From NCBI GenBank assembly GCA_019055375.1, contig JAHQIW010006142.1, positions 57,618-121,617 on the forward strand: a DNA stretch of 64,000 nucleotides, written 5' to 3'. The first letter of the stretch is position 1. Every line of letters starts with the position of its first letter. The notes below the pieces were generated by a model. It ran no database searches and was not told where the DNA came from. It saw only the letters and a list, made by a program, of their open reading frames with translations. Of this stretch, positions 33,310 to 44,541 are shown in pieces. Source of the stretch: Parelaphostrongylus tenuis (taxonomy: Eukaryota; Nematoda; Chromadorea; Rhabditida; Metastrongylidae). The translations under genes and the position numbers were made by a program.

Positions 33310-35080
33310 TCTCTAAAGGAACACAAAAGGCTTTGAACATGTACTCTTTATCACGCGGACAGCTGATGAGATCTGTGGGGTATTATCATAGGAGTGAAAT
33401 CTTTGAAAATTTCGAATACAACGCGCATGGTGAATGACGTTGACACCATTATAGCTGCTATCTACAACTGCTGCCTTCTCTTTGTTGTTTGCTATGGAAA
33501 CTCCAACCTTTATTTCCTACCGATGATAACGTGACTATGGAAACCGCTTTGCCATCTGTTTTACTTAAATAGAGATGGTAAAAGCGTTTAGAAGGTTAAA
33601 TGACATTACGTTCGCTTATTTTTCACGTACAAAGAAGTAACAACGAATGCTTGTGCGAGACAGCATTTGACGGTAGCTGAAAAACATAATTCAATAAATG
33701 GCCAATATATCATCAACAAATGACAACATATCCTGCTGTTTGTGCATTATGTAAAAAACAAAGTGACAATAAGTTTACTCAGTCTCTCAAGTCGCGTAAC
33801 TTGTGGAGAGAGACTCCAACTTTGGACTAGTGAGCTCAGAAATGGCGCTTAAAAACACCTGTATCACCACCCATCGCTTTGGTTGCCGTCCAGCAACTCG
33901 AAAGACCTCAGTGAATTTTCGATTTTTTCCGATTTTATGTTTTAGGAACCACTAAGTTCTTCTCGCTGTAGGAAACCTTGGAACATCATGTCCTCTTTCG
34001 AGGGTTCTCGTAAGCCAGTGTTGATCATAAAGTCGGTGGTCATCCCGCTATGCGTTTGACATCCAAAAATTTGGCCAGTAATGGGACTTGTCCATCGGCC
34101 TTTGTCCTCAAGACGCATCACGTGTCCAGCTTAACTCTAGAAAATTCAACTAATTTGATTTATGTGCAGTACTGAGATGCCTCGATGCATGTTCCATGAT
34201 GAGATGCCACATGGCCCATCGAAATCGAGCTGACGAAGTTGAGCGCCTTGAATACTCATAGGAGTAATTGAACCTTGATCTATATATTCACGGCGTTAAT
34301 ATGACGACAACAACGATCTTTGTACAATACATCACCGAAAAAGTTTACGTGGCCGAATTACAAATATCATATTGATGAAGAAGATAAGGTAGTTCAGTGA
34401 ATAGTAAGGTAACTTTTGCGATGGCGTTCAAGCGGTATGATCAGAGTATAATCGACAGTAACCACTTTTCGGCCCATCCTATGAGTTCGCGACTTAGCGA
34501 GTGAAGCAGTGGTAGATTGATTGTGGGACAAGGAAAGAAAGTGGACGGGCAGAATTTGGAGTGAACAAGACCTTAGAGTGGAACTACAATACGGTATATA
34601 GTAATGAACAAATTGCACGAGCAATAGTAGCGTGGTAAGACAAATCGGTGAAGTTACATGTCGACAAGAGGTTCCGCTTGTGGAGATGTGGTCAATGAAA
34701 ATAAAAAGTTACTAAAACGGAAAGCCATGAGCATGAGCTATGACGTGATTGGTAGAGACAAAGACCATGAACTATGGACTAACCATGTTTAAGCGAACGC
34801 CTGGTCTGGTGTGCAGCTCAAAGGTTGCCGCTAATTACCAGTAACGCGGATGAGAAAGTCGAATTCTTTTTTTCTACTTGCGAGACATGGATAATATCTA
34901 GCGATAACTTTACGATTGCGCGTTGGAAAACATATAGTATTTTTTCTTTTGCTCTATATCAACTAGCTTCCGATGCTTACGTTGGTTCAGAAAGAACGAC
35001 TGAGGTGAAACGATGTATCTAGAAGGGATATCCTTTGTTCACTTGTTCGTCGTGTATTTGAAATAACAATATCGAGCTCT
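33310..35080. other. No supported gene
   Basis: Mixed AT-rich sequence. A few words (CATCACGTGTCCAGCTT near 34117) recall RTE-2 margins, but there is no coding block. Frames on either strand lack motifs. Confidence 0.35.
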
Positions 35081-35084
35081 TTCC

Positions 35085-35490
35085 CTTTAGATGGCGACAA
35101 ATGAATATACGATTTAATTCACTGGATATGAACTTTTCGTAAGAGTGTCACTAATCATTCGAAAGCATAAATCTTTGACTAGAGAAGTACGTAGCCATTT
35201 TTTCAAAACATCCCTTTATAACGCTGTAAATCAAGAGAAAATTATGTTTCTCATCCGCCGCTCGTCTTTATTCTTTGTCGCGTATATTTCACTAGGAGAA
35301 CGAAAAGCATATGAAAGTATAGAAGGAAATCCCGTAATATCTAAGTCAGCCGTTTTATATAAAGTTTCTCTTGAAGCAGAGACAAAATTCCCAATTGTAT
35401 AACAAGTTGCACCCACATTTCCAACCCGTCTGAGCTCTGATCGATGGACTCGCCCTCTCCTTCCCCTTCTCCTTCTCTCAGTTCGTAGGT
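35085..35490 (+). repeat. Repeat A copy
   Basis: The order is GATGGCGACAAATG, AATCATTCGAAAGCATAAAT, TATAACGCTGTAAATCAAGA, CCCAATTGTATAACAAGTTG, then a pyrimidine-rich end (CTCTCCTTCCCCTTCTCC) near 35455-35480. Apparent reading frames are parts of the repeat. Confidence 0.58.
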
Positions 35491-35559
35491 TAGCCGGTAA
35501 AAAAGCCGCAGAATGTGCTAGACTCGGTCTTGTTTTTTTTCCACACTGTAGTAAAAAGG

Positions 35560-36005
35560 TTTTCGCAGAAAAGAAGCGCAGCGTTGTAATAAGTGGAATT
35601 CACATTATCGATTGCTTACAAACGGCTAAAGAAAAAGGTCTGTCCGGCGAGGTGTGGAACAGAAACTTTTCTTTCTCTTACAGCGCTAACAAAAGGGCTT
35701 TTCCAAAAAGCAAACAAGTTTTGAGTTTTCTGAGACTTACGTTGTCTACGGAGTACAAGAACTCTAAAGATGAAGCTTCGTAGAGCGAAATATAAACGTG
35801 TAGAGAAAGAAAAGACTCGTGATCTCGTGAAGCCATAGCTTTGTTTTGGAATTTGTAGTGATACAAGAGGGCCTTTTGATAAAATTCCTTCTAAGGCTGT
35901 AGAAGAGAATTAAGTTTTCGAACAATTACTAACTAATAACTAACACTCGTATGAAAAGCTTTTGTAGAACGAATGAGGTCGAATTTTCAATTGTCGCCGT
36001 CTAAC
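35560..36005 (-). repeat. Repeat A copy, diverged
   Basis: The minus strand opens GTTAGACGGCGACAATTGAA, then GAGTGTTAGTTATTAGTTAG and TTCGAAAACTTAATTCTC. The inner part is strongly diverged, and the lower boundary is approximate. Confidence 0.45.
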
Positions 36006-36009
36006 AGAA

Positions 36010-37560
36010 AGTACCCAACAATGTTCAAAAGAAATTTTCGTGATTCTCGTTTGTTGAGAGTGAAAGCCTTTGATAACGTAGGTGGTTTTGATCGTGGAGA
36101 AAGTTCGAACGTACTCTCACGCAACTCCTTCTATTTCAATCCTTCTGTCCCAGTGTGATACTCATAAACCGCTCTTCTGTGTTGAATTTCGCATTACAAT
36201 CTCCAGTGATACAATTTTTTTTCCCGCGTTATGCACGGATTAAGCAGCGTCTTCTTGTCTCGTTCGTCCAACAGCTTCACATTCTATCTTTCTCTTTTGC
36301 ATTATCACATCCTCTATGGAGGATTCTAATGCAATTTTACGATTAATATAGGTACAAATAGTATTTCAGTCAGCTGCAGTAGTGGCCGCTTAGTTTAACA
36401 CTGAAGTTTCAGCAGTTTATTCCTACTTGTTTTTGCTAACATTATCGTGTCAGGAAGCCTTTTAAACAAAGAATGAGGCTATTTTTTAATATGTCCGCCT
36501 TCTTTTATCTCACTTGCAGCATCTTGATCTCTAAATGTGGAAGTTGTGTACTAAAAAACATTTGTCAATCGCTGTCACGGTAAGCAAGGAAGAGCTTATA
36601 TATTGGAGGCGACTCTCAACAGTTGCCTGATGTGCTTTCCAGTGATTTGATTGCAATCTTCATGCTACTGACTCGTGAAATACAAAGTGGGTATGTTCGT
36701 GATTGCATAAGTGGAATCGGGAAATCTACGCACTGAGTTTGCATGTGCCACAGAGAAGTACATGGCCGTGTTTAGTTTACGTTTGAGCCACTATCCGTCA
36801 CCTAGTCGCGCTGAGGCCCACGACTAGGAAAATTTGACACTATTCTGTTCACATCATACCCTTGTGCTAAGTAATACTACACAGAGTTGCAAGCAACAAA
36901 TGATTGACATATTTTCGAAAATTATACATTTGACAACGAAAAATGAAGGAATTGGTGTCTCATCATCAGATGTGCTTTGAGCGATGAGCAGTATTAGTAG
37001 AAACAAAACTTCTACGACATAATGGAGAAAGTGCTTACTTAGTGCTTCCAGACGACCGCAAGCAGTAGACAAAAGCGAAGAAATGAGATAATAAATGTGC
37101 AGAATTTTCTGTAGTCAGGTCGTTTTCTCGTTGTTCCTTGGATAGCACTACAGTAGAGATAAAGGATGTTCAGCGGTAGATAGAACTCTACAAACTCGTA
37201 CTCAAACAAGCTGAATGGTTACGTTATTATAAGAATTTACACATAAGTGCTGTATAGTTTGTACTTGACGTACCCATAGACATATAGCATAGTAATAGGT
37301 TGTAACAATATCTTTCATAATGCCTCAAAAATTGATTTTACCCATGTGTTTGGCGCAGAGGAGCGCATGAGGCGCAGCGAGGTAGAGGTGTTTTCTGTTA
37401 CACACAAGGTTGATGTTTTGATCTTACACTTAAGGCCCACCAAGCCACTCATTTTTCCAGAGTCGATGAATTGGTATCAGGCTCGTTGAGATAGGCAGCA
37501 CTGATAGCGATATGCCACCGCGGGTTATTATAATGGTCAAATATGTATTAAAACACTCAG
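36010..37560. other. No supported gene
   Basis: A minus frame at 36854-37072 has a hydrophobic run (VEVLFLLILLIAQSTSDDE) but no ATG or splice context that would make it a signal-peptide exon. Confidence 0.3.
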
Positions 37561-37569
37561 ACGAAATTG

Positions 37570-37622
37570 AAAAATTGAAGACCAATTCATGGCGCATCCC
37601 TCAGCAACTGATCAACGCCTAG
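37570..37622 (+). repeat. SINE-1 3' fragment, plus strand
   Basis: TTCATGGCGCATCCCTCAGC then AACTGATCAACGCCTAGAGC is the conserved SINE-1 tail on the opposite strand from the other copies. Confidence 0.6.
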
Positions 37623-37839
37623 AGCTCTAGCCTTTTTGTTTTGTGCGAATTTAGGTTTATCAGAAAGCTTGTTTTCTTACGCAACGATCGATATACCATT
37701 TTTCTACACAGTTTTCAAAACGGAGCTTCGTGTTTGGCTATCATCTTCTCGTGGACGTCTCCTCTCGTGGTTTGTCGGTCAATCGGTCTCCTACTTCACA
37801 AAATATTTTGTGCCAACGGTCGTACGAACATTGCAAACT

Positions 37840-38470
37840 TCCGTTTCGAGTGTTTTCTTAAGACCACTGCTCAAAATTCAATATGCTTTGCAATCATTTT
37901 TGAGCCACGCATGTCAGTGGTCTGCCAATGAGGGCTGACTTATAGAGCCCGATACATGTGTTTCGATCTTGCGATCTCGTCAGTCGGGCAGTCACCTTTT
38001 CCCGTCTTTTGCTAATCTCTGTGGGTGCTCCGTCCCCACATTAAGAGTTAGCAACGACGAGCGCTTTACAATCTATGTCCATGGTCTGGCTCTACAAGTC
38101 GGCCCTCATTGACAGACCACTGACATGCGTGGCTCAAAAGTATTTCAAGGCATATTGAATTTTGAGCTGTGGTCTTAAGAAACCATCGAAACGAAAGTTA
38201 TGATATATTGAATATACTAGCCACGAGAAATCGAGTGTACAACACTCTGTGTTCATTGAGTTTTTCACTGCACATAGAGTGTAAAACGTTCGTCGTCCCT
38301 AACTCTTAGTTATGAAAAGAGATTAGAAGAGATTAGCAAAAGTCGAGAAAGGGTAACTGCTGATTGACGAGATCGCAAGATCGAAACACGTGTATCGGGC
38401 TCTTTAAGTCAGCCCTCATTGACAGACCACTGACATGTGTGGCTCAAAAATGATTGCAATTGCAAACTCC
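37840..38470. mobile_element. Complex foldback element B with nested inverted repeats
   Basis: The outer arms, about 85-90 bp, are at 37903-37990 and 38370-38455 (GAGCCACGCATGTCAGTGGT, GAGGGCTGACTTATAGAGCC, ACATGTGTTTCGATCTTGCG). A second inverted pair, 37855-37950 against 38075-38185, begins TTCTTAAGACCACTGCTCAA. The inner part, AGAGTGTAAAACGTTCGTCG, recurs at 15085 and near 62970. It is non-coding. Confidence 0.7.
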
Positions 38471-38479
38471 GTCATCCAT

Positions 38480-39380
38480 ACGCCCTGCAAATTTGTCGAT
38501 GAGCCTCAAAAGTGTTGACAACAGTTTGAAGTGGAAACGGAGCAGCAGACAAATTTATTAACCAAACAATACCACTTTGAAGAATATGCAAACATACGAT
38601 ATGTCGTTCGATGCCCAGGAAAACGAGCTTTTTGATGAGTTAAATTCGCACAGAATACATGTGTGGAAATCATTTTCTCAGACAATACAACAGGTTTTTG
38701 TCTGAAATCTAGTATTTATGATTTCAACCCATGTGCACATTTTATTCACTACATAAATGCCAATTATGGTAAGTCATTGTGCAGCGCATTAAGTAGCTTT
38801 TTTTTTTGTTCGCAAGAGAAGAATCCTTATAGTTCTGGCGAAATCATGAGGAGATACAAATTGGACACGAAAGGACGGAATTGCTGGCTGATTAAAACAA
38901 TGTCTTAGACATATAAAAGTAGCAACAGTGTATAAGTAAGTCAAAGAGGTGGATAGACCTCAATGGAAAGCACATATTTATAAATACACATGCAAAAACA
39001 TGATAACCCCGAACAAATATACATACAGAACGATTTCTGACGGAAAGTTTTGCACAGAAATTACATTTGCTTTCGTCACTTTTGGTGTGAAATTTTTGAA
39101 ATTTCTGAAAAAGATTTTTTTTTTGAGGCAATCATAAACCAATGTACAGTCTAATGACAGTTTTGGAATCAAGATCTTTTGTTCGTTATTATGACTGCCC
39201 TAAAAACCAGAGCTATAATTGCTGCTTAGTCACAAAAGTGCGAACATTGGTTGGTAGTTGCTTTACCTGTAGAGATTCAATTCGTGGTGGACGTAAGAGC
39301 TTGCAGATTGTTTTGACTACCAGTGACAACAGTAGAAGTAGCTAAACGATACTTAATACCTGAGTTGAATTTTACCTCAT
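38480..39380. other. No supported gene
   Basis: A Cys-containing plus frame at 39142-39345 begins at ATG (MYSLMTVLESRSFVRYYDCP). It has no signal peptide or splice context and may be chance. Confidence 0.25.
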
Positions 39381-39389
39381 GCACCTCTC

Positions 39390-39600
39390 CAAAAATATCT
39401 CCCTTCAGATAACTGCCAGTTTGAGAGTGCTTCATCTTTTTTCTTCAATATTAGATTTTCAATTGGAAGATGCTGGCACAATTTGAGTTCATCTAAGTGT
39501 TCAATTCCAGCAAAGTACAATTCCATAAATCCGAAGGAAAATGTGTTTAGTGAGCTATTGTGAAGTGTGTTCCTGATTCCCGATTCATGGTTTTTCAAAA
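39390..39600 (-). CDS. Candidate exon, unknown
   Basis: The frame reads NTFSFGFMELYFAGIEHLDE, then LKLCQHLPIENLILKKKDEA and LSNWQLSEGRYFW, reaching a possible donor AGAG|GTGCAT. The leucine spacing is reminiscent of leucine-rich repeat proteins, but that is only a suggestion. No partner exon was found. Confidence 0.33.
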
Positions 39601-39917
39601 AAACATATCACTTTGAGACATTAAAGAAATTGTAGACCTCATTAGAATCATTTTAGCACTTTCAAAAGCCAAGGCAATAAGTGTTAAAATTGCGAACAAG
39701 GACTTCTTTTGAAAACGAGAGCCTCAGTTGACACGATTTAATGTCGTTTCATATACGAAGCCGTACTCAATGGAAAACATTGAAAAATCTCAAGTGTTGC
39801 AAGAAAAAATGCAGTATACTATTTGATTAGTATTTAGTAAAGTATTCAAGGCAAACTTTGACCATAATGATAAAATTTTTGAGCAGACGAGTGGTCCTGA
39901 TTGCTGATAAGAATGCA

Positions 39918-39926
39918 TATATAAAT
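39918..39926 (+). promoter_or_regulatory. TATA box of the small secreted-peptide gene
   Basis: TATATAAAT lies 35 bp before the ATG at 39961. A short leader follows (GTTCAGAACTAATTAACACA). Confidence 0.5.
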
Positions 39927-39960
39927 TAGGAGCTTGTGAAGTTCAGAACTAATTAACACA

Positions 39961-40157
39961 ATGTTCCTTCCACTTCGTGTTATGTTCGTTTTTGCCATTA
40001 CCCTAGCGTTAGCACATCACGGTTAACTTTGTACCTTATAAGATTTCTTAGCAATCTTTTATATTTAGATAAGCATACTCCACTAGAAAAAGCAAAATTT
40101 CGAATTGGTCCTAGATTTCACGTAGACTTTCGAACGGGCTATAATTTGGCAGCGTAG
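39961..40157 (+). CDS. Small secreted peptide precursor, two exons, 49 residues
   Basis: Exon 1 (39961-40021) encodes MFLPLRVMFVFAITLALAHH, a good signal peptide. The intron 40022-40068 is 47 bp, a typical nematode size, with GTTAAC donor and ATATTTAG acceptor. Exon 2 (40069-40157) restores the split Asp codon and encodes KHTPLEKAKFRIGPRFHVDF then RTGYNLAA before TAG. The mature part is basic, lacks Cys and could be a neuropeptide or other short secreted peptide. A TATA box precedes it. A possible further donor (GC|GTAGGA) overlaps the stop codon, so a longer form cannot be excluded. I recognise no family. Confidence 0.5.
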
Positions 40158-40164
40158 GAATAGA

Positions 40165-41560
40165 TCGATTTCAAGCAGGAACTAATTTCAACATAAGAAT
40201 CAACATAAGAAATGGACAGTGAAATCAGTTGAGCAGCGCTATCACAGACCAATGTAAGGGTGAAATTTTGTTGGACTTGAAAAGTGGAAAAGTAGATGTA
40301 GCCCAGATGTGCTTTCCTCACAATTTTTTTCTGGAATTTCCCATATTAAGGCATTTAAAGTGGTCACCGTACAGTGCAAAGCGTGCAAATCGTTCTTCGT
40401 TGATGTGAAAGCAGCCCTCAGAATCAACACTGACAGTGTGGTGGCACTTGTCTATGTAATGCAGGTCAACACTAAACCCTCAGAAAAATCGCATCTATAG
40501 GGAAGTTTTTGCGAAACCTTTTATAAAAACTTACCAGCTAAGAATTACATTCAATGGCTGTTGGAAAGGGGCAAATTGTAACCTCTAGAGGTAGAAATAA
40601 ATCTCACGTCGGTGAAAGCCTCCTCATTTTGCAATAATCATGTATCAAATGACTTGAAGTTACGAAAACAAAAAAACACTTGCTATTTTTTTATTTTTTC
40701 AAAACGGTAAAGTTTTTAAAGAATGATTTGTGACTGCTATTGGGAGAGTCGAAAATGACGCGTAGTGCGTGATTTAAGCTTTACATTATGTATATAGATT
40801 AAGAAAGGTGATCATGCAGGAGAAAGGAGAAGAGCCTCAATGAGGCGTATTTTTTGCTATGTTTAGTACTCTCTGCTTCGATTCTCCTTGTGACTGTTTA
40901 TGCAATACTTTCAGCAATTATGTAAAAAAGTCACATCGGGAGAGGGGAGTGCTTTTGTCAGACCTTCGGAGACCTATTCAGTGACTTGGTCGCAAAAGGG
41001 TTGTTTGGAGGAGACACAATCACCGAAAGCAAAGCCAGTGAAATCCGTGACATGTGTCCATCTCCCCCAATATTCCACTGAGTGTTTTTTCATGCTCGTC
41101 AATGAACATCCTTCAAAAATCTGTGATCGACATTTTGATAAAGTTCAGTTTTTCTCAATTGAACAAGACCACCCAGTATTGGCTATAAATATATGGGGAA
41201 TTTTTACGGTAAATCGGTGCTAATAAAGGACCCGCACTGACAGTGTACATAATCAATTCGTGTGCGATACAGGTGCAACAAATACATTGTGCTAACAATG
41301 AAAAAGCTCTGAGTAAGAGACGATTTGCCATGCTACGAATGCTTTGGAAAAAAAACACTAGACCTTTGAATATACTTGTGATTGTGCATTATCAACCAAA
41401 ACTAATGGCATACAGGAGACAGTGCACGAAAACTTCGTCGACAGAGAGCACAATTTTTTAGAGCATTCGGAGGAATGTCTAGTTCACCTCAATTATCATG
41501 GCACCAAATTTCACAGTAGAACAAGTTCTCGACTTTTTCTCAAAAACAGCGCACCGTGAA
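40165..41560. other. Candidate coding frames only
   Basis: A plus frame at 40900-41223 follows an acceptor-like ACTTTCAG and reads QLCKKVTSGEGSAFVRPSET with spaced cysteines. No downstream donor or family is evident. A plus frame at 40309-40500 (KVVTVQCKACKSFFVDVKAA) is similar in quality. Confidence 0.25.
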
Positions 41561-41569
41561 TAAACGATC

Positions 41570-41790
41570 CTTTTTGCTGCACAAAAACTTTTGTGAGAGT
41601 GTTAATAATATTTCGAAAACTTAATTCTCTGACTACTGCGCTATTTAACCGGCTTTTTGAAAAAGCTTTTCTATAACGCTTCAGCAAAAGATGAACATTT
41701 GTACATCATGCCCGCATATTTCTCGCAGTACAGAGCTTTTCCTTTGAACTGTTAGTAGTTATTCAATAACGTAAAATTCAACGACTCCAA
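41570..41790 (+). repeat. Repeat A fragment
   Basis: Contains GTTAATAATATTTCGAAAAC, CTTAATTCTCTGACTACTGC and CTATAACGCTTCAGCAAAAG in repeat A order. Both ends are unclear. Confidence 0.45.
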
Positions 41791-42109
41791 CGCTGTGCTT
41801 ATTATCTGGAAGGACCTTTCCTCTGCAGAACAGCAGGGAAAATAAGATTGATTTATATTTGTTCGATGCCTTTATTTATTTGATCCTATATGATATAGAT
41901 GCTCTCCTAAAAGTAGTCGATGAAATATTTTTCTTTTTTGTTGAGATCTGACTAAAACATCTTTTTTTTTTCGGGAACATTTTTCACAGCATACCGCTCA
42001 TAGAAAAAGATTAGGGTAAGTCGCAAATGAGATGCTAATGATTGGCATAGTGCATGATACTTTTTCTGGTGGATTTGCAGCTTCTACATTTTGGAGGAGC
42101 CATTTTTCC

Positions 42110-42301
42110 TGTGGCAGTGATGATTTAGCCCTACGGTGGTTGCATTATAATTGGGAACTAGCAGACGAAATGCAAATCAGTCAGAAGCCATTGAATATGA
42201 GACTTTTTGAGGGCTATTTCCGAGCTCATTCTTACTCGCTCATCCTTTTAGCATGTGCTCCCGTGCTTACCTTTGTTCTCACGGTCGTAAATACGCGTTG
42301 A
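42110..42301 (+). CDS. Candidate 3' exon with membrane segment, unknown
   Basis: After an acceptor-like CTGTGGCAG the frame reads DDLALRWLHYNWELADEMQI, then FEGYFRAHSYSLILLACAPV and LTFVLTVVNTR before TGA. It has one hydrophobic segment near its end. No partner exon or family was found. Confidence 0.27.
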   Translation, partial: CGSDDLALRWLHYNWELADEMQISQKPLNMRLFEGYFRAHSYSLILLACAPVLTFVLTVVNTR

Positions 42302-42796
42302 CGACGATGTCTATATGTACTTCAGTTGGCTGGTTTCCCAAGTACTTTCATTAAGAAGGTTAGCGACCATGATGAGTATCTCACGCAGGAATCGGTCGTC
42401 AAGTTTTTATTTCTTTGCTCGCGACTTTTTTTTACAAGTTCATTAATCCGTCGCCATCAATCGCGAACATCAAACAATTCTCATGCTCACTCATCTATTT
42501 CCTGTATCCATCGCTGCAGAATGGAGTTTTCCGAATAGTGGAGCGCAGTGTAACGCAAACCGAAACCACTTAACTTTGCTCGTTTTCCATTGTGAGTAGA
42601 AGTTGTTCAGTGGGCTGAGCAGTGTCAATTAAGTAACACGAAAACACGAATTGGTTCGCAGTTTATGCATGATATCATTCATATAGTTTCTGAGGAGAAA
42701 CGTAGCCATAGGCACCTAGTCGAGCTTTGCCATCACATAGATTTCTAAAGATCGTAGGAAATTTCTAATTATTTTCCAGTATTAATTCATTTTTTG

Positions 42797-42982
42797 TTAC
42801 TTGCAAGACGTCCGCTCCTGTACATATCTTATAGATTCCAGCCTTTCCTTTATTTGGTTCGTACTTTTGTATTCGTCGTCCACGGTAGTCTTCAGATCTT
42901 TATCTTGATTCTTCTGCGGTTTAAAAACCTTGTCTCTTGAACATCGTTCAATTGCAAGTCGTGCTGATCCCCTGCCCCGCAT
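42797..42982 (-). CDS. Candidate terminal exon, charged protein
   Basis: The frame MRGRGSARLAIERCSRDKVF, then KPQKNQDKDLKTTVDDEYKS and TNQIKERLESIRYVQERTSC, then K and TAA. The coding-like composition is strong. It lies on the same strand about 430 bp after the NIIMANWS-family gene but shows no join to it. A plus frame (43014-43226) beginning MDRNAFKLPKKFPKNIPVPD lies just beyond and may be the true exon of a different gene. Confidence 0.35.
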   Translation of the reverse strand: MRGRGSARLAIERCSRDKVFKPQKNQDKDLKTTVDDEYKSTNQIKERLESIRYVQERTSCK

Positions 42983-43411
42983 CTCTTGGTCTCAACCATG
43001 ACAGTTAACCTTTATGGATCGCAATGCTTTCAAGCTTCCGAAAAAGTTTCCGAAAAATATCCCAGTCCCTGATATTACCAGTGAACACTGGTATAGATAC
43101 TATGAGAAGCTCGTACCTTTTCGGATTTTGCTATGCTATCTAGCGGTAACGATAGCCACCTCGAATATTGTATATTCAAGCAGCATTACTAACTGTGCTG
43201 TTGTATGCTTCGCTAGTATTCAATAAATAATATCAATAACACCTCGGAACGGCTGAACAGAAGAAATTACTCATTTCTATATAATTTACTGCTCTCCACT
43301 CTGATTGTTCAACACCCATATGGTTGTTAGTTTATCGATAGTGTACTACCACAATGAACATCGATTAAATTAAAATGTTTGTCTTATGAATATCACGCAT
43401 CAATTTCAATT

Positions 43412-43540
43412 TCAGCTGACAGTGACCGTTACCGTGTACAAATGCGAACCAAACGGACCCGATCTTAACATTCGAAGCGCTCTGTCCACAACATTTTGCC
43501 ACATCGACCTCGACCAATTAGCCATGATGATGTTCGTAGT
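43412..43540 (-). CDS. NIIMANWS-family exon 5
   Basis: Acceptor TATGTAG, then TTNIIMANWSRSMWQNVVDR, then ALRMLRSGPFGSHLYTVTVT, then VS and TGA. A donor-like ACG|GTAACG occurs seven codons before the stop, so the true end may lie elsewhere. An open frame on the opposite strand (43386-43583) is its shadow. Confidence 0.6.
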   Translation of the reverse strand, partial: TTNIIMANWSRSMWQNVVDRALRMLRSGPFGSHLYTVTVTVS

Positions 43541-43598
43541 CTACATAGAATTTTTTCTTTATAAAATAAGGTGGTGCAAATAAGACGGCCGTCCAAAC

Positions 43599-43741
43599 CG
43601 TGAGAGTTCCTGAGAGGAACAATGTTTGCCGTCAATATCCTTTGCGTACATCCCGGCATTTCTTCCCCCCTCCAGCCATTTCGGGGCGAATTCCCGTGAC
43701 CGTGCCATCGACGATAATGGAGCTGTCGATCCCAACCATTG
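43599..43741 (-). pseudogene. NIIMANWS-family exon 4 with in-frame stop
   Basis: Acceptor TTTCTAG completes a Pro codon. The frame continues MVGIDSSIIVDGTVTGIRPE, then MAGGGKKCRDVRKGY, TGA, then RQTLFLSGTLT and a GTTTGG donor in phase 0. A G-homopolymer lies 20-30 bp before the stop. The only GT in the region (GAT|GTACGC) gives the wrong phase when joined to the CTCTCAG acceptor. Confidence 0.5.
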
Positions 43742-44065
43742 CTAGAAACAACAAGTCTTAGGAACCCTTTTTCCTCTGCACAATAAACAACTGGAAAAAT
43801 CAAAAACATGAACACTAATTTTGCTTCACTTTTCAAAACCTACAATTCTGAGATAAAATATGTGTAACATTGAAAAGATATTCTCATTTTGAAAGATTTT
43901 GATGTTAGGCTCTATGATAGCTCTCCTCGAACCCTGAGATATCTTATAATAAGCACATAGAAACTATGTTTTTTGAAAAAAAATAAGTACAGTTCTGCTT
44001 TTTGAATGACCGCTTATATTTCGTATTGGAATTTCATAAATGAATGTCGACTACTGGAGACTTAC

Positions 44066-44204
44066 GGTCTCCCCCTGGTCCCATTAAGAGCTGACATCGT
44101 AGTGGCTCGTAAGTGGTATTAACATGAAGTTGATCGAGAATGCTGGAGATCACAAAATCAGGCAAGAGTGCTCTCCGACCTTCGATTTCGAGAACATCGA
44201 CGAC
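44066..44204 (-). CDS. NIIMANWS-family exon 3
   Basis: Acceptor TTTTAG, donor C|GTAAGT. 139 nt encoding VVDVLEIEGRRALLPDFVIS, then SILDQLHVNTTYEPLRCQLL, then MGPGGD. This is the clearest exon of the gene. Confidence 0.75.
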
Positions 44205-44389
44205 CTAAAACGTAAATTTTCTTGACTATTTCGAAGAGTGGTTCGGAAGTATTCCAAACGAATATATATAAAAATTTGTCAGGATAGGTTTGGTTTAGAG
44301 ACTGAAGATCCGTGAAAAAATTGCTGCTCATCTCATAAGTCTTTTCAGAATTCACAAAAAAGGATGCACTACCTATGTTGTAAACTCAC

Positions 44390-44541
44390 TGTTTGCATTG
44401 CAAAACGTTGCGCAAGTGCCTGAACATCACCCTTGCCGGTTGCAATACCAGGGAATAGGGCAAAGACTTCGTTCCTATCTGTGTAAACCGCGATAATAGG
44501 TAAGTTGCTGGGCCCGCTGGCAGTGAAGGTCCTAGTGCTCG
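44390..44541 (-). CDS. NIIMANWS-family exon 2
   Basis: Acceptor GTTGCAG, donor ACA|GTGAGT. 152 nt encoding STRTFTASGPSNLPIIAVYT, then DRNEVFALFPGIATGKGDVQ, then ALAQRFAMQT. Phase 0 at the donor matches the next exon. Confidence 0.72.

Noticed and set aside
43386..43583. Plus frame LTVTVTVYKCEPNGPDLNIR
   Set aside because: It is the reverse complement of family exon 5, which has a recognisable motif on minus.
43632..43634. TGA as selenocysteine
   Set aside because: The residue is not at a redox motif, the family is not known to use selenocysteine, and no SECIS-like structure was identified. A pseudogene or missed intron is simpler.
44210..44355. Protein-like minus frame SSNFFTDLQSLNQTYPDKFL
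   Set aside because: It falls inside the intron between two well-supported NIIMANWS-family exons, whose phases join without it.
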